A stretch of 64,000 nt of DNA from Pedobacter terrae (GCF_900100705.1 NZ_FNCH01000004.1:285504-349503), one strand, 5' to 3'; counted from the stretch's first letter, positions 47,334 through 56,001 are shown. Made by a program: numbers and translations. The notes: a model not told the origin generated them from the sequence alone.

Positions 47334-47705
47334 ATGAATAATTTAAAAGAGTTAAAAATTTGGAATAAGGCTATTGATCTGGCAGTTGATGTTTACAAAG
47401 CTACATCGACTTTTCCAACTGATGAGCGCTTTGGTTTAATCAGTCAATCTCGAAGGGCGGCTGTCTCAATCCCATCTAATATTGCCGAAGGTGCAGGAAG
47501 AAATTCAGTCAAAGAATTTAATAATTTTTTAGGCATAGCCAACGGGTCTTCTTACGAATTGCAAACTCAATTGGTAATTGCTAATAAACTTGCAATCCTT
47601 GAATCTGAAATTTTAGATCCTTTAATTGCCCAAATAGATGAATTACAAAAAATGACTTACGGTTTTCAGCAGATGCTGGATAAGAAAATTAATAAAAAGA
47701 CATGA
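47334..47705 (+). CDS. Four-helix-bundle protein (S23/TIGR02436 type)
   Basis: 123 residues, all helical. Family marks: LKIWNKAIDLAVDVYKATSTFP, ERFGLISQSRRAAVSIPSNIAEGAGR, EFNNFLGIANGSSYELQTQL. Related proteins are encoded in 23S rRNA intervening sequences and as Avd accessory proteins in diversity-generating retroelements; here no reverse transcriptase or rRNA is near. It interrupts fadN-fadA and is flanked on both sides by TCTCA/TGAGA-type degenerate repeats (47263-47333 and 47703-47845), which suggests insertion as a small repeat-bordered cassette. The function is unknown. Confidence 0.9.
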   Translation: MNNLKELKIWNKAIDLAVDVYKATSTFPTDERFGLISQSRRAAVSIPSNIAEGAGRNSVKEFNNFLGIANGSSYELQTQLVIANKLAILESEILDPLIAQIDELQKMTYGFQQMLDKKINKKT

Positions 47706-47845
47706 GATATGAGACACTAGATTTTAGAAGTTATCCGTCTCAAATCTAATGTCTCACATCTGGTATCTCAAAAAATAATAATCGATTTGAGTTATTGGTT
47801 TGAGCAGGTCTCAAATCCCAATTCTCAGATCTCAAATCTTAAAAA
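47703..47845. repeat. TCTCAAATC-type degenerate repeat and hairpin before fadA
   Basis: Words such as TGAGATATGAGAC, CTCAAATCTAATGTCTCAC and TCTCAGATCTCAAATCTT fill the gap. GATTTGAG (47784-47791) pairs with CTCAAATC (47810-47817). A closely similar block precedes fadE (49163-49224), and a shorter one follows fadN (47263-47310). Confidence 0.7.
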
Positions 47846-49021
47846 ATGGAAGCATATATTATAGCCGGATATCGTACAGCAGTGGGTAAAGCACCCCGTG
47901 GCGTATTCCGTTTTACAAGAGCTGATGATTTAGCCGCAGAAGTAATCAGGGCTTTGGTAGCATCAGTTCCGAATTTAGATAACGAACAGATTGATGATGT
48001 AATTGTGGGTAATGCTACGCCAGAGGCAGAGCAGGGCCTGAATATTGGCCGTATGATCTCTTTGATGGGGCTGGATACTGATAAAGTACCAGGTGTTACC
48101 GTAAATCGGTACTGCGCATCAGGCTTAGATACCATTGCTACTGCAGTTGCCAAAATTAAAGCAGGCATGGCCGACTGTATCATTGCAGGTGGGGTAGAGG
48201 TTATGAGTGGAATGCCTTTTGGTGGCTGGAAACTGGTGCCAAATGCTGAGGTGGCAAAAAATAATCCAGACTGGTATTGGGGCATGGGCTTAACCGCCGA
48301 AGCCGTGGCCAAAGAATATAACGTGAGCCGTGAAGATCAGGATGCCTTTTCATTAAAATCTCATGAAAAAGCTATTCACGCCATAAAAAACGGTCATTTA
48401 AAAGATGGCATCCTGCCGATAACGGTAAATGAAAACTATTTGGATGACAACCTTAAAAAGAAAACCCGTTCTTATGTGGTGGATACTGATGAGGGCCCAC
48501 GTGCAGATACAACGCTAGAAAAGTTGGCGAAACTGAAACCTGTATTCGATGCGGTAGGAAGTGTAACTGCCGGTAATTCATCGCAAACATCAGATGGAGC
48601 TGCGTTTGTTTTAGTAGTGTCTGAAAAGAAAATGAAGGAATTAAATGCTGAGCCGATTGCCAGATTAGTAAGTTACGGTATTGCAGGTGTTCCGCCACGT
48701 ATTATGGGTATTGGTCCGATTGAGGCAATTCCAAAAGCATTGAAACAAGCCGGATTGAAAAAGGAAGATATCGATTTGATAGAACTGAATGAAGCCTTTG
48801 CTTCGCAATCATTGGCGGTAATCAGAACATTGGATTTAAACCCAGATGTGATTAACGTAAACGGAGGCGCAATTGCATTAGGACATCCACTAGGCTGTAC
48901 CGGGGCAAAACTGACTGTGCAGATCATGAACGAGCTGAAGAGGCAGAACAAAAAATACGGAATGGTAACCATGTGCGTAGGAACCGGACAAGGTGCAGCT
49001 GGGATTTTTGAGCTTCTTTAG
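47846..49021 (+). CDS. fadA: Acetyl-CoA acyltransferase (thiolase, FadA-like)
   Basis: 391 residues, the usual thiolase length. The nucleophilic Cys is in VNRYCASGLDTIATA (about residue 92). The C-terminal GGAIALGHPLGCTGAKL supplies the His, and MCVGTGQGAAGIFELL the second Cys. It performs the last, thiolytic step of beta-oxidation. It belongs to the fadN-fadA-fadE set on one strand. The repeat DNA on both sides probably does not separate the operon, since no convincing terminator is present. Confidence 0.95.
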   Translation: MEAYIIAGYRTAVGKAPRGVFRFTRADDLAAEVIRALVASVPNLDNEQIDDVIVGNATPEAEQGLNIGRMISLMGLDTDKVPGVTVNRYCASGLDTIATAVAKIKAGMADCIIAGGVEVMSGMPFGGWKLVPNAEVAKNNPDWYWGMGLTAEAVAKEYNVSREDQDAFSLKSHEKAIHAIKNGHLKDGILPITVNENYLDDNLKKKTRSYVVDTDEGPRADTTLEKLAKLKPVFDAVGSVTAGNSSQTSDGAAFVLVVSEKKMKELNAEPIARLVSYGIAGVPPRIMGIGPIEAIPKALKQAGLKKEDIDLIELNEAFASQSLAVIRTLDLNPDVINVNGGAIALGHPLGCTGAKLTVQIMNELKRQNKKYGMVTMCVGTGQGAAGIFELL

Positions 49022-49072
49022 ATTTAGAAGCCAATTAAAGTAAGCTAGGATATTTAAAGTATTTCAATGTGA

Positions 49073-49139
49073 TCGTCACCCTGAACTTGTTTCAGGGTCT
49101 TTATCGTAAATTGATGCTGAAACAAGTTCAGCATGACGA
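49073..49139. repeat. Dispersed inverted repeat, family 2, copy before fadE
   Basis: TCGTCACCCTGAAC...GTTTCAGGG in the left half and GCTGAAACAAGTTCAGCATGACGA in the right half. Arms TCGTCA / (A)TGACGA. Related elements occur at 51183-51279 and 51872-51982. Confidence 0.7.
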
Positions 49140-49162
49140 ATCTTAAAAAAGATAACATTAAT

Positions 49163-49224
49163 GATTTGAGTTTGAATTTGGGCAGGTCTCAAATCTCAGA
49201 TCTCATCTCTCAAATCTCATAACA
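49163..49224. repeat. TCTCAAATC-type repeat before fadE
   Basis: GATTTGAG (49163-49170) pairs with CTCAAATC (49188-49195). It is followed by TCAGATCTCATCTCTCAAATC right up to the fadE start, similar in order and wording to the block before fadA. Confidence 0.7.
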
Positions 49225-51018
49225 ATGGAAACAACTGAAAAAAAGACAATTAAAGGTGGCGAATTCTTAATTAAAGATACCACTTATCAGGAAGTATTTA
49301 TCCCTGAAGAATTTGACGAAGAGCAGCAGATGATTGCACAAACCTGTCGCGATTTTCTGGCGGCTGAGGTTTATCCCAATTTAGATAAAATTGATAAGCA
49401 GGAAGATCCTGAGTTGATGCCAACCCTATTAACCAAAGCTGGCGAACTGGGTATTCTTGGCGTTTCCGTACCAGAAGAGTACGGCGGTTTTGGCAAAAAT
49501 TTTAATACTTCCATGTTGGTTGCAGATGTGGTGGGTGCAGGCCACTCTTTCGCTGTTGCGCTTTCTGCCCATACCGGAATTGGTACATTACCCATTTTAT
49601 ACTATGGTAACGAAGAGCAAAAAGCAAAGTATATTCCTAAACTCGGTTCAGGTGAATGGAAGGCTGCTTATTGCCTAACCGAACCAAACTCTGGTTCGGA
49701 TGCGAACTCTGGTAAAACAAAGGCTAAATTGAGTGATGATGGTAAACACTACATCATCAATGGTCAGAAAATGTGGATTACCAATGGTGGCTTTGCTGAT
49801 ATTTTCATTGTGTTTGCCAAAATAGACGATGATAAAAACTTAACTGCATTTATTGTGGAGAAAGATTTCGGTGGCATCACCATGAATCCGGAAGAGCATA
49901 AAATGGGGATTAAAGGTTCTTCAACCCGTCAGGTTTTCTTTAACGATTGCCCTGTACCAGTTGAGAACATGTTAAGTGAGCGTGAAAACGGTTTCAAAAT
50001 CGCAGTAAATATTTTAAACATAGGCCGCATCAAATTATCTGCAGCTGCTATCGGAGCATCGAAAGCAACTTTGAATACCGCGATTAACTATTCAAATGAG
50101 CGGATCCAGTTTGGTCGCCCGATTTCGAAATACGGTGCCATCCGTTTTAAAATTGCAGAAATCGCATCTAAGCTTTATGCCGTTGATGCCGCAAACTATC
50201 GTGCAGGACAAAATATTGATGATACTTACGATCAATTGGTTGCAGGTGGGATGGAATCTGGCAAAGCAAGATTGAAGTCTGTAGAGCAATTTGCGGTAGA
50301 ATGTGCCATTTTAAAAGTATGGGGTTCTGAAGCTTTGGATTATACGGTAGATGAAGGTGTGCAGATTTATGGTGGTATGGGTTTTAGTGCCGATGCACCA
50401 ATGGATCGGGCTTACCGGGATGCGCGTATTAACCGGATTTTTGAAGGAACAAACGAAATTAACCGCTTGTTAACGGTTGACATGATGCTGAAACGCGCCA
50501 TGAAAGGTGAGCTTGATCTAATGACGCCTGCTACAGCAGTTGCCGCCGAGCTGATGAGCATCCCTGATTTTGGTGAAGAGGATGATACCTTATTCGCTGC
50601 AGAGAAAAAAGTGCTGTCGAATCTGAAAAAGGCAACGTTAATGGTAGCTGGCGCTGCGGTTCAAAAATTAATGATGACCTTGAGCAAAGAACAGGAAATT
50701 TTAATGAACATTGCCGACATGGCCAGTTACGTTTATGTACTTGAATCGGCTTTGCTGAGGACAGAAAAACTGGTACATACCCGCGGTGAAGAAGCTTGTG
50801 CAGGACAGCTGGATTTATTGCGTATTTACATGGTAGAAGCAGTAGATGGCATAGCCAAAGCAGGTAAAGAAGCGCTTTGGGCTTTTGCAGAGGGCGATGA
50901 ATTACGTATGATGCAGGTAGGGTTACGCCGCTTTACAAAAGTTGAACCTTTTAATGTTAAAGATGCCCGTCAAAGAGTTGCACAGCAATTGATTGAAGCG
51001 AATAAATATATTTTTTAA
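49225..51018 (+). CDS. fadE: Acyl-CoA dehydrogenase, long form (FadE-like)
   Basis: 597 residues. The acyl-CoA dehydrogenase core spans ~30-420: GVSVPEEYGGFG, YCLTEPNSGSDANSGKTKA, WITNGGFADIFIVFAK, the FAD contact region ERIQFGRPISKYG, and VQIYGGMGFSADAPMDRAYRDARINRIFEGTNEI with the likely catalytic Glu in FEGTNEI. The C-terminal extension (~430-597) is helical, as in the VLCAD/ACAD9 and Bacillus FadE group. It performs the first FAD-dependent oxidation step of beta-oxidation. Last gene of the fad operon, followed by a terminator. Confidence 0.95.
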   Translation: METTEKKTIKGGEFLIKDTTYQEVFIPEEFDEEQQMIAQTCRDFLAAEVYPNLDKIDKQEDPELMPTLLTKAGELGILGVSVPEEYGGFGKNFNTSMLVADVVGAGHSFAVALSAHTGIGTLPILYYGNEEQKAKYIPKLGSGEWKAAYCLTEPNSGSDANSGKTKAKLSDDGKHYIINGQKMWITNGGFADIFIVFAKIDDDKNLTAFIVEKDFGGITMNPEEHKMGIKGSSTRQVFFNDCPVPVENMLSERENGFKIAVNILNIGRIKLSAAAIGASKATLNTAINYSNERIQFGRPISKYGAIRFKIAEIASKLYAVDAANYRAGQNIDDTYDQLVAGGMESGKARLKSVEQFAVECAILKVWGSEALDYTVDEGVQIYGGMGFSADAPMDRAYRDARINRIFEGTNEINRLLTVDMMLKRAMKGELDLMTPATAVAAELMSIPDFGEEDDTLFAAEKKVLSNLKKATLMVAGAAVQKLMMTLSKEQEILMNIADMASYVYVLESALLRTEKLVHTRGEEACAGQLDLLRIYMVEAVDGIAKAGKEALWAFAEGDELRMMQVGLRRFTKVEPFNVKDARQRVAQQLIEANKYIF

Positions 51019-51037
51019 GGTAGAAGGCTGAAAGGTG

Positions 51038-51085
51038 AAGGGTTTAAGGATTGGGTGCATAACCTAAACCTTAAACCCTTTTTAA
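51038..51085 (+). terminator. Terminator of the fad operon
   Basis: 12-bp perfect stem AAGGGTTTAAGG / CCTTAAACCCTT (51038-51049, 51069-51080), then TTTTAATTTTG, 20 bp after the fadE stop. Confidence 0.88.
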
Positions 51086-51182
51086 TTTTGCTTAATAGTA
51101 TTATAAGGCTGATAACCATAGATCCTTATGCAACATTTATTTGTTAAAAATGGTGTTGTTAAAGCGATTGATATTGACCCAT

Positions 51183-51279
51183 TCGTCATGCTGAATTTAT
51201 TTCAGCATATTTTTAGCATGAAAGACCCTGAAATGAATTACCTTGGGTGAGCTCGCCAAGGCTCGGTTCAGGGTAACGA
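51183..51279. repeat. Dispersed inverted repeat, family 2, with nested palindrome
   Basis: TCGTCATGCTGAATTT...TTTCAGC on the left and CCTGAAATGAA...GGTTCAGGGTAACGA on the right. Inside the right half is the palindrome CCTTGG-GTGAGCTCG-CCAAGG (51241-51261), which looks inserted into the element. Confidence 0.65.
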
Positions 51280-51364
51280 CTCTGAATTGAAAATATTTTA
51301 CAGGGGCCATTTAAACCTGAATTAATAATCGAAACTTTTTGGTAGTAAAATCCTATTTTCGCGT

Positions 51365-51811
51365 ATGATTAAATTTAGATTACTTACTATCCTTTTTTTA
51401 AGTGTTGCTGTTATTTCATCTTGTAAGAAAGACGAAGATCCCGAAAAGCAGATTACGGATTTTATCAAAAAAAATAATATTAATGCCATTAGAGATGATT
51501 CTGGTTTATATTATCAGATCATTAAACCTGGTTCGGGATCCTTTACTTATCCAGGTGATACCAAGATCACCATCAAATATGAGGGTAAGTTGTTAAACGG
51601 AAATGTATTTGATAATGGCGGAGGTAAAGAACAAACTTTTAATCTTGCAGAGCTGATTCAAGGCTGGCGTATTGGTATTCCTAAAATCCAGAAAGGTGGC
51701 GAAATCAGATTAATTGTTCCGCCAGGTTTAGGCTATGGCAGTAATGCAGTTGGCCCCATTCCCGGAAATTCTGTATTGGATTTTAATATTCAATTATCAA
51801 ATGTACAATAA
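51365..51811 (+). CDS. FKBP-type peptidyl-prolyl isomerase lipoprotein 1
   Basis: 148 residues. The lipoprotein signal ends VISSC-KKDED. The FKBP domain (~45-148) shows ITIKYEGKLLNGNVFDNG, then GWRIGIPKIQKGGEIRLIVPPGLGYG and GNSVLDFNIQL. These enzymes assist prolyl isomerisation in secreted proteins; here it is probably attached to a membrane facing the periplasm. First of three related lipoproteins in tandem order, evidently a local gene expansion. Confidence 0.92.
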   Translation: MIKFRLLTILFLSVAVISSCKKDEDPEKQITDFIKKNNINAIRDDSGLYYQIIKPGSGSFTYPGDTKITIKYEGKLLNGNVFDNGGGKEQTFNLAELIQGWRIGIPKIQKGGEIRLIVPPGLGYGSNAVGPIPGNSVLDFNIQLSNVQ

Positions 51812-51871
51812 GCTGAATGTGATAATTAACATTATCTCTTAATAGATGAATAGTATTTTGATTTAAAGAAA

Positions 51872-51982
51872 TCGTCACCCTGAATTTATTTCAGGGTCTT
51901 TTGTTCCAAAATGTTGACCAAGCAATATGTTCAGGTAATTAAAAAGACTGTTTCTACTTGTAAAATGAATTCAGCATGAGGA
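51872..51982. repeat. Dispersed inverted repeat, family 2, degenerate copy
   Basis: TCGTCACCCTGAATTTATTTCAGGG on the left, and AATGAATTCAGCATGAGGA on the right end. Same architecture as 49073-49139 but with a longer, eroded centre. Confidence 0.6.
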
Positions 51983-52051
51983 ATTGTTCTAGTGCGATGT
52001 AGTTCTTGCTTTGACCTTTTGGTCCTTAAAATTGTTAAAATAGGTTAAAAA

Positions 52052-52082
52052 TTGTTGCAACCACATTAAAAGCTTATTTTTG
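52052..52082 (+). promoter_or_regulatory. Promoter of FKBP lipoprotein 2, possibly leaderless
   Basis: TTG (52052-52054), 20-bp spacer, TATTTTTG (52075-52082). The next ATG is at 52089, so the predicted transcript start is at or just before the start codon. This also rules out an in-frame TTG start at 52080, which lies inside the -7 box. Confidence 0.6.
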
Positions 52083-52088
52083 CGGATA

Positions 52089-52577
52089 ATGGTTAAGCTT
52101 AAATATTTTATATTCATGATCTGCCTTGCAGGATGTTTTACCGCCTGTAAGAAAAACGTGCCTATTGATGATTCTTACGATCCCACTCCACAATTTAAGG
52201 CTGACACTGCTGCTATAGCTGCATTTGTGAAAACCAATAATGTCCCGGCCATAAAAGATGCCAGCGGTATTTTTTATCAAATTATTTCTCCCGGATCAGG
52301 AAATGCAAGTTATTTAACCTCTACTGTGATCTCTGCAGATTATGAAGGGAGATTATTAAATGGTACTATTTTCGACAGCTCCAAAGGAACCCCAGCTACT
52401 TTTAAACTTGGAAATGTTATTTTAGGGTGGCAGTTTGGGATTCAAAAAATACAAAAAGGTGGTAAGATCAGGTTAATTATCCCATCTTATTATGCATATG
52501 GAACACAATCGCCATCACCTTCAGTTCCTGCTAATTCAGTACTAGATTTTACCATAACACTTACAGACGTACAATAA
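52089..52577 (+). CDS. FKBP-type peptidyl-prolyl isomerase lipoprotein 2
   Basis: 162 residues from ATG 52089. Lipoprotein signal MVKLKYFIFMICLAGCFTAC-KKN, where either LAGC or FTAC could be the lipobox. The FKBP domain (~55-162) has DYEGRLLNGTIFDSSKG, GWQFGIQKIQKGGKIRLIIPSYYAYG and NSVLDFTITL, close to lipoprotein 1. Its stop is 3 nt before the start of the third member, so the two are probably translated from one mRNA. Confidence 0.92.
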   Translation: MVKLKYFIFMICLAGCFTACKKNVPIDDSYDPTPQFKADTAAIAAFVKTNNVPAIKDASGIFYQIISPGSGNASYLTSTVISADYEGRLLNGTIFDSSKGTPATFKLGNVILGWQFGIQKIQKGGKIRLIIPSYYAYGTQSPSPSVPANSVLDFTITLTDVQ

Positions 52578-52580
52578 TAA

Positions 52581-53498
52581 ATGAACAACTTTACTAAACT
52601 TAGCCTATTCGCAATTTTACTGGCAACTGTAGTTTTCAGCTCGTGCACAAAGGAATATGATACCGCACAAACTGTAGATGATGCAGCTATAAAGGCATAT
52701 ATATCAAAGAATAATTTAACACAAATGGTACCTGATTCTGCTAAATCAGGATTTTATTATCAGGTTACAAATCCTACTGATGGTGCGCTTTTCTTAAATT
52801 CAGATTCAGTATTGTACGATGTAACCGTTAAATCTCTGGCGAGTGGAACAACTTATCTCCAGTCACCCTTAAATGGTAACTTAAATACTTTGGTTGGGTA
52901 TTTGAATAGCTTTAATCAGGGCTCTTTATCATCAACTACTTATAATATACCCGCATTAAGAACTGCTGTGCTTAAATTAAAACCAGGAGGTACAGCCAGG
53001 ATTTTGTTGCCATCATATTTGGCCTTTGGTAGAAATGGTGTAGGCTCGATCCCTTCAAACGAAAACCTTGATTTTATCATTAAAACTTATCCATACTATA
53101 AACAGTCGTTATTGGATGATGCTAGAATATTAAATTTTTTATCTAGCAAGAATTTAACAGCTACCAAGGACAATAGTAGAATATATTATATTATTAATAC
53201 ACTGGGAACAGGTGCAGCTATAGATCCAGAATTAAGTACTGTAGTTATAAACTATACTGGGCGATTTTTGGATGGTTCCTCATTTGATTCAAATACTACT
53301 GGAACCTTCTCTACTACCTTGTCTAGTAATACTGCTATAATTCAAGGATGGAAAACCTTAATTCCTAAGTTTCCTGTTGGTACAAAGTTCAGAATGTTCA
53401 TCCCTTCTGATCTGGCTTATAAACGAGGTGGATCTAATACTATTCCACCCAACGCCGTATTGGATTTCGATATAGAAATTGTAAAGGTTACGAATTAG
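52581..53498 (+). CDS. FKBP-like lipoprotein 3 with two FKBP domains
   Basis: 305 residues. The lipoprotein signal ends VVFSSC-TKEY. The first FKBP-like domain (~35-170) is degenerate: the GKLLNG-type strand is replaced by TVKSLASGTTYLQSPL and a long insertion, but LKPGGTARILLPSYLAFG survives. The second domain (~180-305) is more typical: INYTGRFLDGSSFDSN, GWKTLIPKFPVGTKFRMFIPSDLAYK, NAVLDFDIEI. The most likely origin is duplication and fusion within this gene family. Its 3' end overlaps the convergent photolyase gene by 11 bp. Confidence 0.88.
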   Translation: MNNFTKLSLFAILLATVVFSSCTKEYDTAQTVDDAAIKAYISKNNLTQMVPDSAKSGFYYQVTNPTDGALFLNSDSVLYDVTVKSLASGTTYLQSPLNGNLNTLVGYLNSFNQGSLSSTTYNIPALRTAVLKLKPGGTARILLPSYLAFGRNGVGSIPSNENLDFIIKTYPYYKQSLLDDARILNFLSSKNLTATKDNSRIYYIINTLGTGAAIDPELSTVVINYTGRFLDGSSFDSNTTGTFSTTLSSNTAIIQGWKTLIPKFPVGTKFRMFIPSDLAYKRGGSNTIPPNAVLDFDIEIVKVTN

Positions 53499-54789
53499 AT
53501 AAAGCTTCTTTAAAAACTTTTAAAACCCTTTCCCTTGCAAAAGTATGCTCAACTATTGGTTGGGTATATTTTTTTGTGCCAAATTCTGGTACCCATTTTT
53601 TAATATATTCAAATTTAGGATCAAATCTTTTGGTCTGCAGTTCGGGGTTGAAAACCCTGAAATAAGGTGCGGCATCGTTTCCAGATCCTGCGGCCCACTG
53701 CCAGCCACCCACATTACTTGCCATTTCATAATCCAATAATTTTTCGGCAAAATAAGTTTCTCCCCAGCGCCAGTCAATCAGTAAATGTTTGGTTAAAAAA
53801 CTACCCACAATCATTCTTACTCGGTTGTGCATCCAGCCGGTTTGGTTCAGCTGGCGCATGCCTGCATCAACAATAGGATAGCCGGTATTGCCCTCGCGCC
53901 AGGCCTTAAATTCCTCTTCATTGTTACGCCACTTAATTTTATCATATTGTTTTTTAAACGAATCGAAAGCCGAATAGGAGAAATGCCAGAGTATCGTCAT
54001 GTAGAATTCCCGCCAGGCCAGTTCCGAAAGCCAGACATTCGATTTTGCTTCCAATGCATCTTTAACGGCTTTCCGAATACTTAAGGTTCCAAAACGTAAA
54101 TGCAAACCAATATGTGTGGTGCCATCAAGCGCAGGAAAATCGCGTTCTTTTGCATAATCGTCGAGCTTGTTTTTGTAATTTATTTTCGGGAAATCCAGCT
54201 TGCTCTTTTCAAAGCCCATTTCTTTCAAATCCGGGCTGGACAGATGTTTTGTTTGTAGCAGATTTTTAAAATACTTTTTAGTTGGATAAGCCTTTATATA
54301 AAAGTCGTTCAGTTTGGCATGCCATTGTTTATAAAAGGGGGTAAAAACGGTATAAGGCGTTTTGTCTGCTTTTAAAATTTCGTTCTTTTCAAAAATAACC
54401 TGGTCTTTATAGGTTTTAAACACAATTTTTTCGCTTGTTAAAAACTCAGCCATATTATCATCACGTTCGCGGGCATAGGGCTCATAATCATGATTGGTGT
54501 ATACCTCCTTAACCTGGTATCCCTTTAAAATCTCCGGCCATATTTTCTCGGGTTTTCCGTATTTTACCAGTAAATCTGATCCTTGCTGCTGAAGTTCTTT
54601 CTTTAACTCTTCAATGGTTTCATAAATGAAGGTTACACGTGCATCGTCTTTTGGTAGTTTATCCAGTATATTCTGGTCAAAAATAAAAAGTGGCAAAACC
54701 GGATAATCGCCTTTTAGCGCATGATATAAAGCTGCATTATCTGCTAAACGTAAATCGCGACGGAACCAAAAAATTGATATTGAAGTCAT
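53488..54789 (-). CDS. phr: Deoxyribodipyrimidine photolyase (class I cryptochrome/photolyase)
   Basis: 433 residues. The N-terminal antenna-binding alpha/beta domain starts SISIFWFRRDLRLADNAAL. The C-terminal FAD domain contains WLSELAWREFYMTILWHFS, GYPIVDAGMRQLNQTGWMHNRVRMIVGSFL and the signature DYEMASNVGGWQWAAGSGNDAAPYFRVFNP. It repairs UV-induced cyclobutane pyrimidine dimers with blue light. It is convergent with the FKBP genes and part of a light/repair cluster with a TIGR01777 epimerase and a DASH cryptochrome. Confidence 0.94.
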   Translation of the reverse strand: MTSISIFWFRRDLRLADNAALYHALKGDYPVLPLFIFDQNILDKLPKDDARVTFIYETIEELKKELQQQGSDLLVKYGKPEKIWPEILKGYQVKEVYTNHDYEPYARERDDNMAEFLTSEKIVFKTYKDQVIFEKNEILKADKTPYTVFTPFYKQWHAKLNDFYIKAYPTKKYFKNLLQTKHLSSPDLKEMGFEKSKLDFPKINYKNKLDDYAKERDFPALDGTTHIGLHLRFGTLSIRKAVKDALEAKSNVWLSELAWREFYMTILWHFSYSAFDSFKKQYDKIKWRNNEEEFKAWREGNTGYPIVDAGMRQLNQTGWMHNRVRMIVGSFLTKHLLIDWRWGETYFAEKLLDYEMASNVGGWQWAAGSGNDAAPYFRVFNPELQTKRFDPKFEYIKKWVPEFGTKKYTQPIVEHTFARERVLKVFKEALSNS

Positions 54790-54930
54790 TTATATACAGG
54801 TTGTTAATAGAGTCTAGATGATTTTAAGCGTTTAGCGCTAGGCATTTGGCGTCAATTAACCGATTGACCACTAATTTAGTTTTCAATTTGCGGTTAACAA
54901 TTAACCAATTTAAACAGTTAACCGATTAAC
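54790..54930. repeat. Degenerate TTAACCGATT-word intergenic repeat
   Basis: AATTAACCGATTGACC, ACAATTAACCAATTT and GTTAACCGATTAACC occur within 80 bp, preceded by GCGCTAGGCATTTGGCG. No gene. These short direct words may form the 3' end of the epimerase transcript or part of a low-complexity repeat. Confidence 0.4.
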
Positions 54931-55833
54931 CTATTTATATAACTCCTGCAAAGCATCCTCCAAATGTGTGAATTTAAATTTGAATCCTGCATCTAAAATC
55001 TTTTGTGCGGAGGTATTATTGCTCATCAGAACAGCATCTACACGTTCACCCAATAATAATTCTAATGCTTTTTTAGGTACTTTAATTGGCCAGAATGGTC
55101 GGCGGAGTTGTTTGGCAATGGCTTTGGTTAAAGCAGCATTGGTTACCGGAAAAGGTGCACAGGCATTGTAACAGCCCTCCATTTTCAGGTTTTCGATGGC
55201 TTCGATATACATTTCCACCATGTCGTTTATGTGTAGCCAGGGTGTCCATTGTTTTCCGGTACCTAAACCAGCCCCAACAAATAATTTTACCGGTTTATCC
55301 AGTTGGGGTAAGGCGCCCCCATCATTGCTTAGCACAATTCCGGTGCGAAGTTTTACAATCCTGAGGCTCAATTTTTTGCCTTCATCTACCGCGTCTTCCC
55401 AAAGTTTGCAGCAATCTGCTAAAAAGCCATAACCTTTAAGACTTTCTTCAGTTAAAATCTCGTCACCACAATCGCCATAAAAACCAACGGCCGAAGCAGA
55501 AATAAACGCTTTTAGCTGAAGGTCCGGCTTAGATTTTATCGTTTCAAAAAGTAATTCTGTCGATTTTACACGGCTATCGATAATCTGTTTTTTGCGTTCA
55601 TCGGTCCATTTCTTATCAGCAACCGGCTCTCCCGCTAAATGCACAATGGTATCAACGCCGTTCAAACAGCCAGCATCAATAGTTCCTTTATAAACATCCC
55701 ACACATAATTATTCGGATCATTATCTTTCTTCCGCGAAAGTGTATTCACCTCATAACCCTTGCTTAGCAAGTGTTTTTCTAGTTCAGTACCCACAAGTCC
55801 TGTAGCGCCGGTAATCAGAATCTTTTTTGCCAT
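54931..55833 (-). CDS. TIGR01777-family NAD(P)-dependent epimerase
   Basis: The start at ATG 55833 (300 residues) gives MAKKILITGATGLVGTELEKHL, the Rossmann Gly motif at the N-terminus; an upstream ATG (55857) would add eight residues. Other marks: VDTIVHLAGEPVADKKWT, AFISASAVGFYGDCG, LRTGIVLSNDGGALP. The C-terminal DUF1731-like region holds PFWPIKVPKKALELLLGERVDAVLMS. The reaction is unknown (extended SDR, YfcH/SulA-like). The gene often sits near photolyases in Bacteroidota, as here. Confidence 0.92.
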   Translation of the reverse strand: MAKKILITGATGLVGTELEKHLLSKGYEVNTLSRKKDNDPNNYVWDVYKGTIDAGCLNGVDTIVHLAGEPVADKKWTDERKKQIIDSRVKSTELLFETIKSKPDLQLKAFISASAVGFYGDCGDEILTEESLKGYGFLADCCKLWEDAVDEGKKLSLRIVKLRTGIVLSNDGGALPQLDKPVKLFVGAGLGTGKQWTPWLHINDMVEMYIEAIENLKMEGCYNACAPFPVTNAALTKAIAKQLRRPFWPIKVPKKALELLLGERVDAVLMSNNTSAQKILDAGFKFKFTHLEDALQELYK

Positions 55834-55939
55834 CTTTTTTAAACACCAAAGATGCAAAAGGGTTTGTGAGTAGGATTCTAAAATGCATTAATCTGGCTCT
55901 AATTCTTTTGTTTCCTATTTGTAAAGAATTACTTAGCGG

Positions 55940-55970
55940 TTTGATGAAGTAGAAAAATAAGGTAAATTTG
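55940..55970 (+). promoter_or_regulatory. Promoter of the DASH cryptochrome gene
   Basis: TTTG (55940-55943), 19-bp spacer, TAAATTTG (55963-55970), a full match to the Bacteroidota housekeeping consensus. The predicted start near 55977 leaves a 25-nt leader. Confidence 0.75.
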
Positions 55971-56001
55971 TAAAGCGTTCTTACAACCTTTTCGATAAAA
56001 A

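Larger units (their letters stand above)
51019..51364. other. Intergenic region after fadE
   Basis: 346 bp holding the fadE terminator, the repeat at 51183-51279 and a possible promoter zone for the FKBP lipoprotein (CCTATTTTCG just before the ATG, an imperfect -7). No gene is seen. Confidence 0.5.

Noticed and set aside
47334..47705. Accessory protein (Avd) of a diversity-generating retroelement
   Set aside because: No reverse transcriptase, template repeat or variable repeat was seen in the window; the protein is annotated as the generic four-helix-bundle family.
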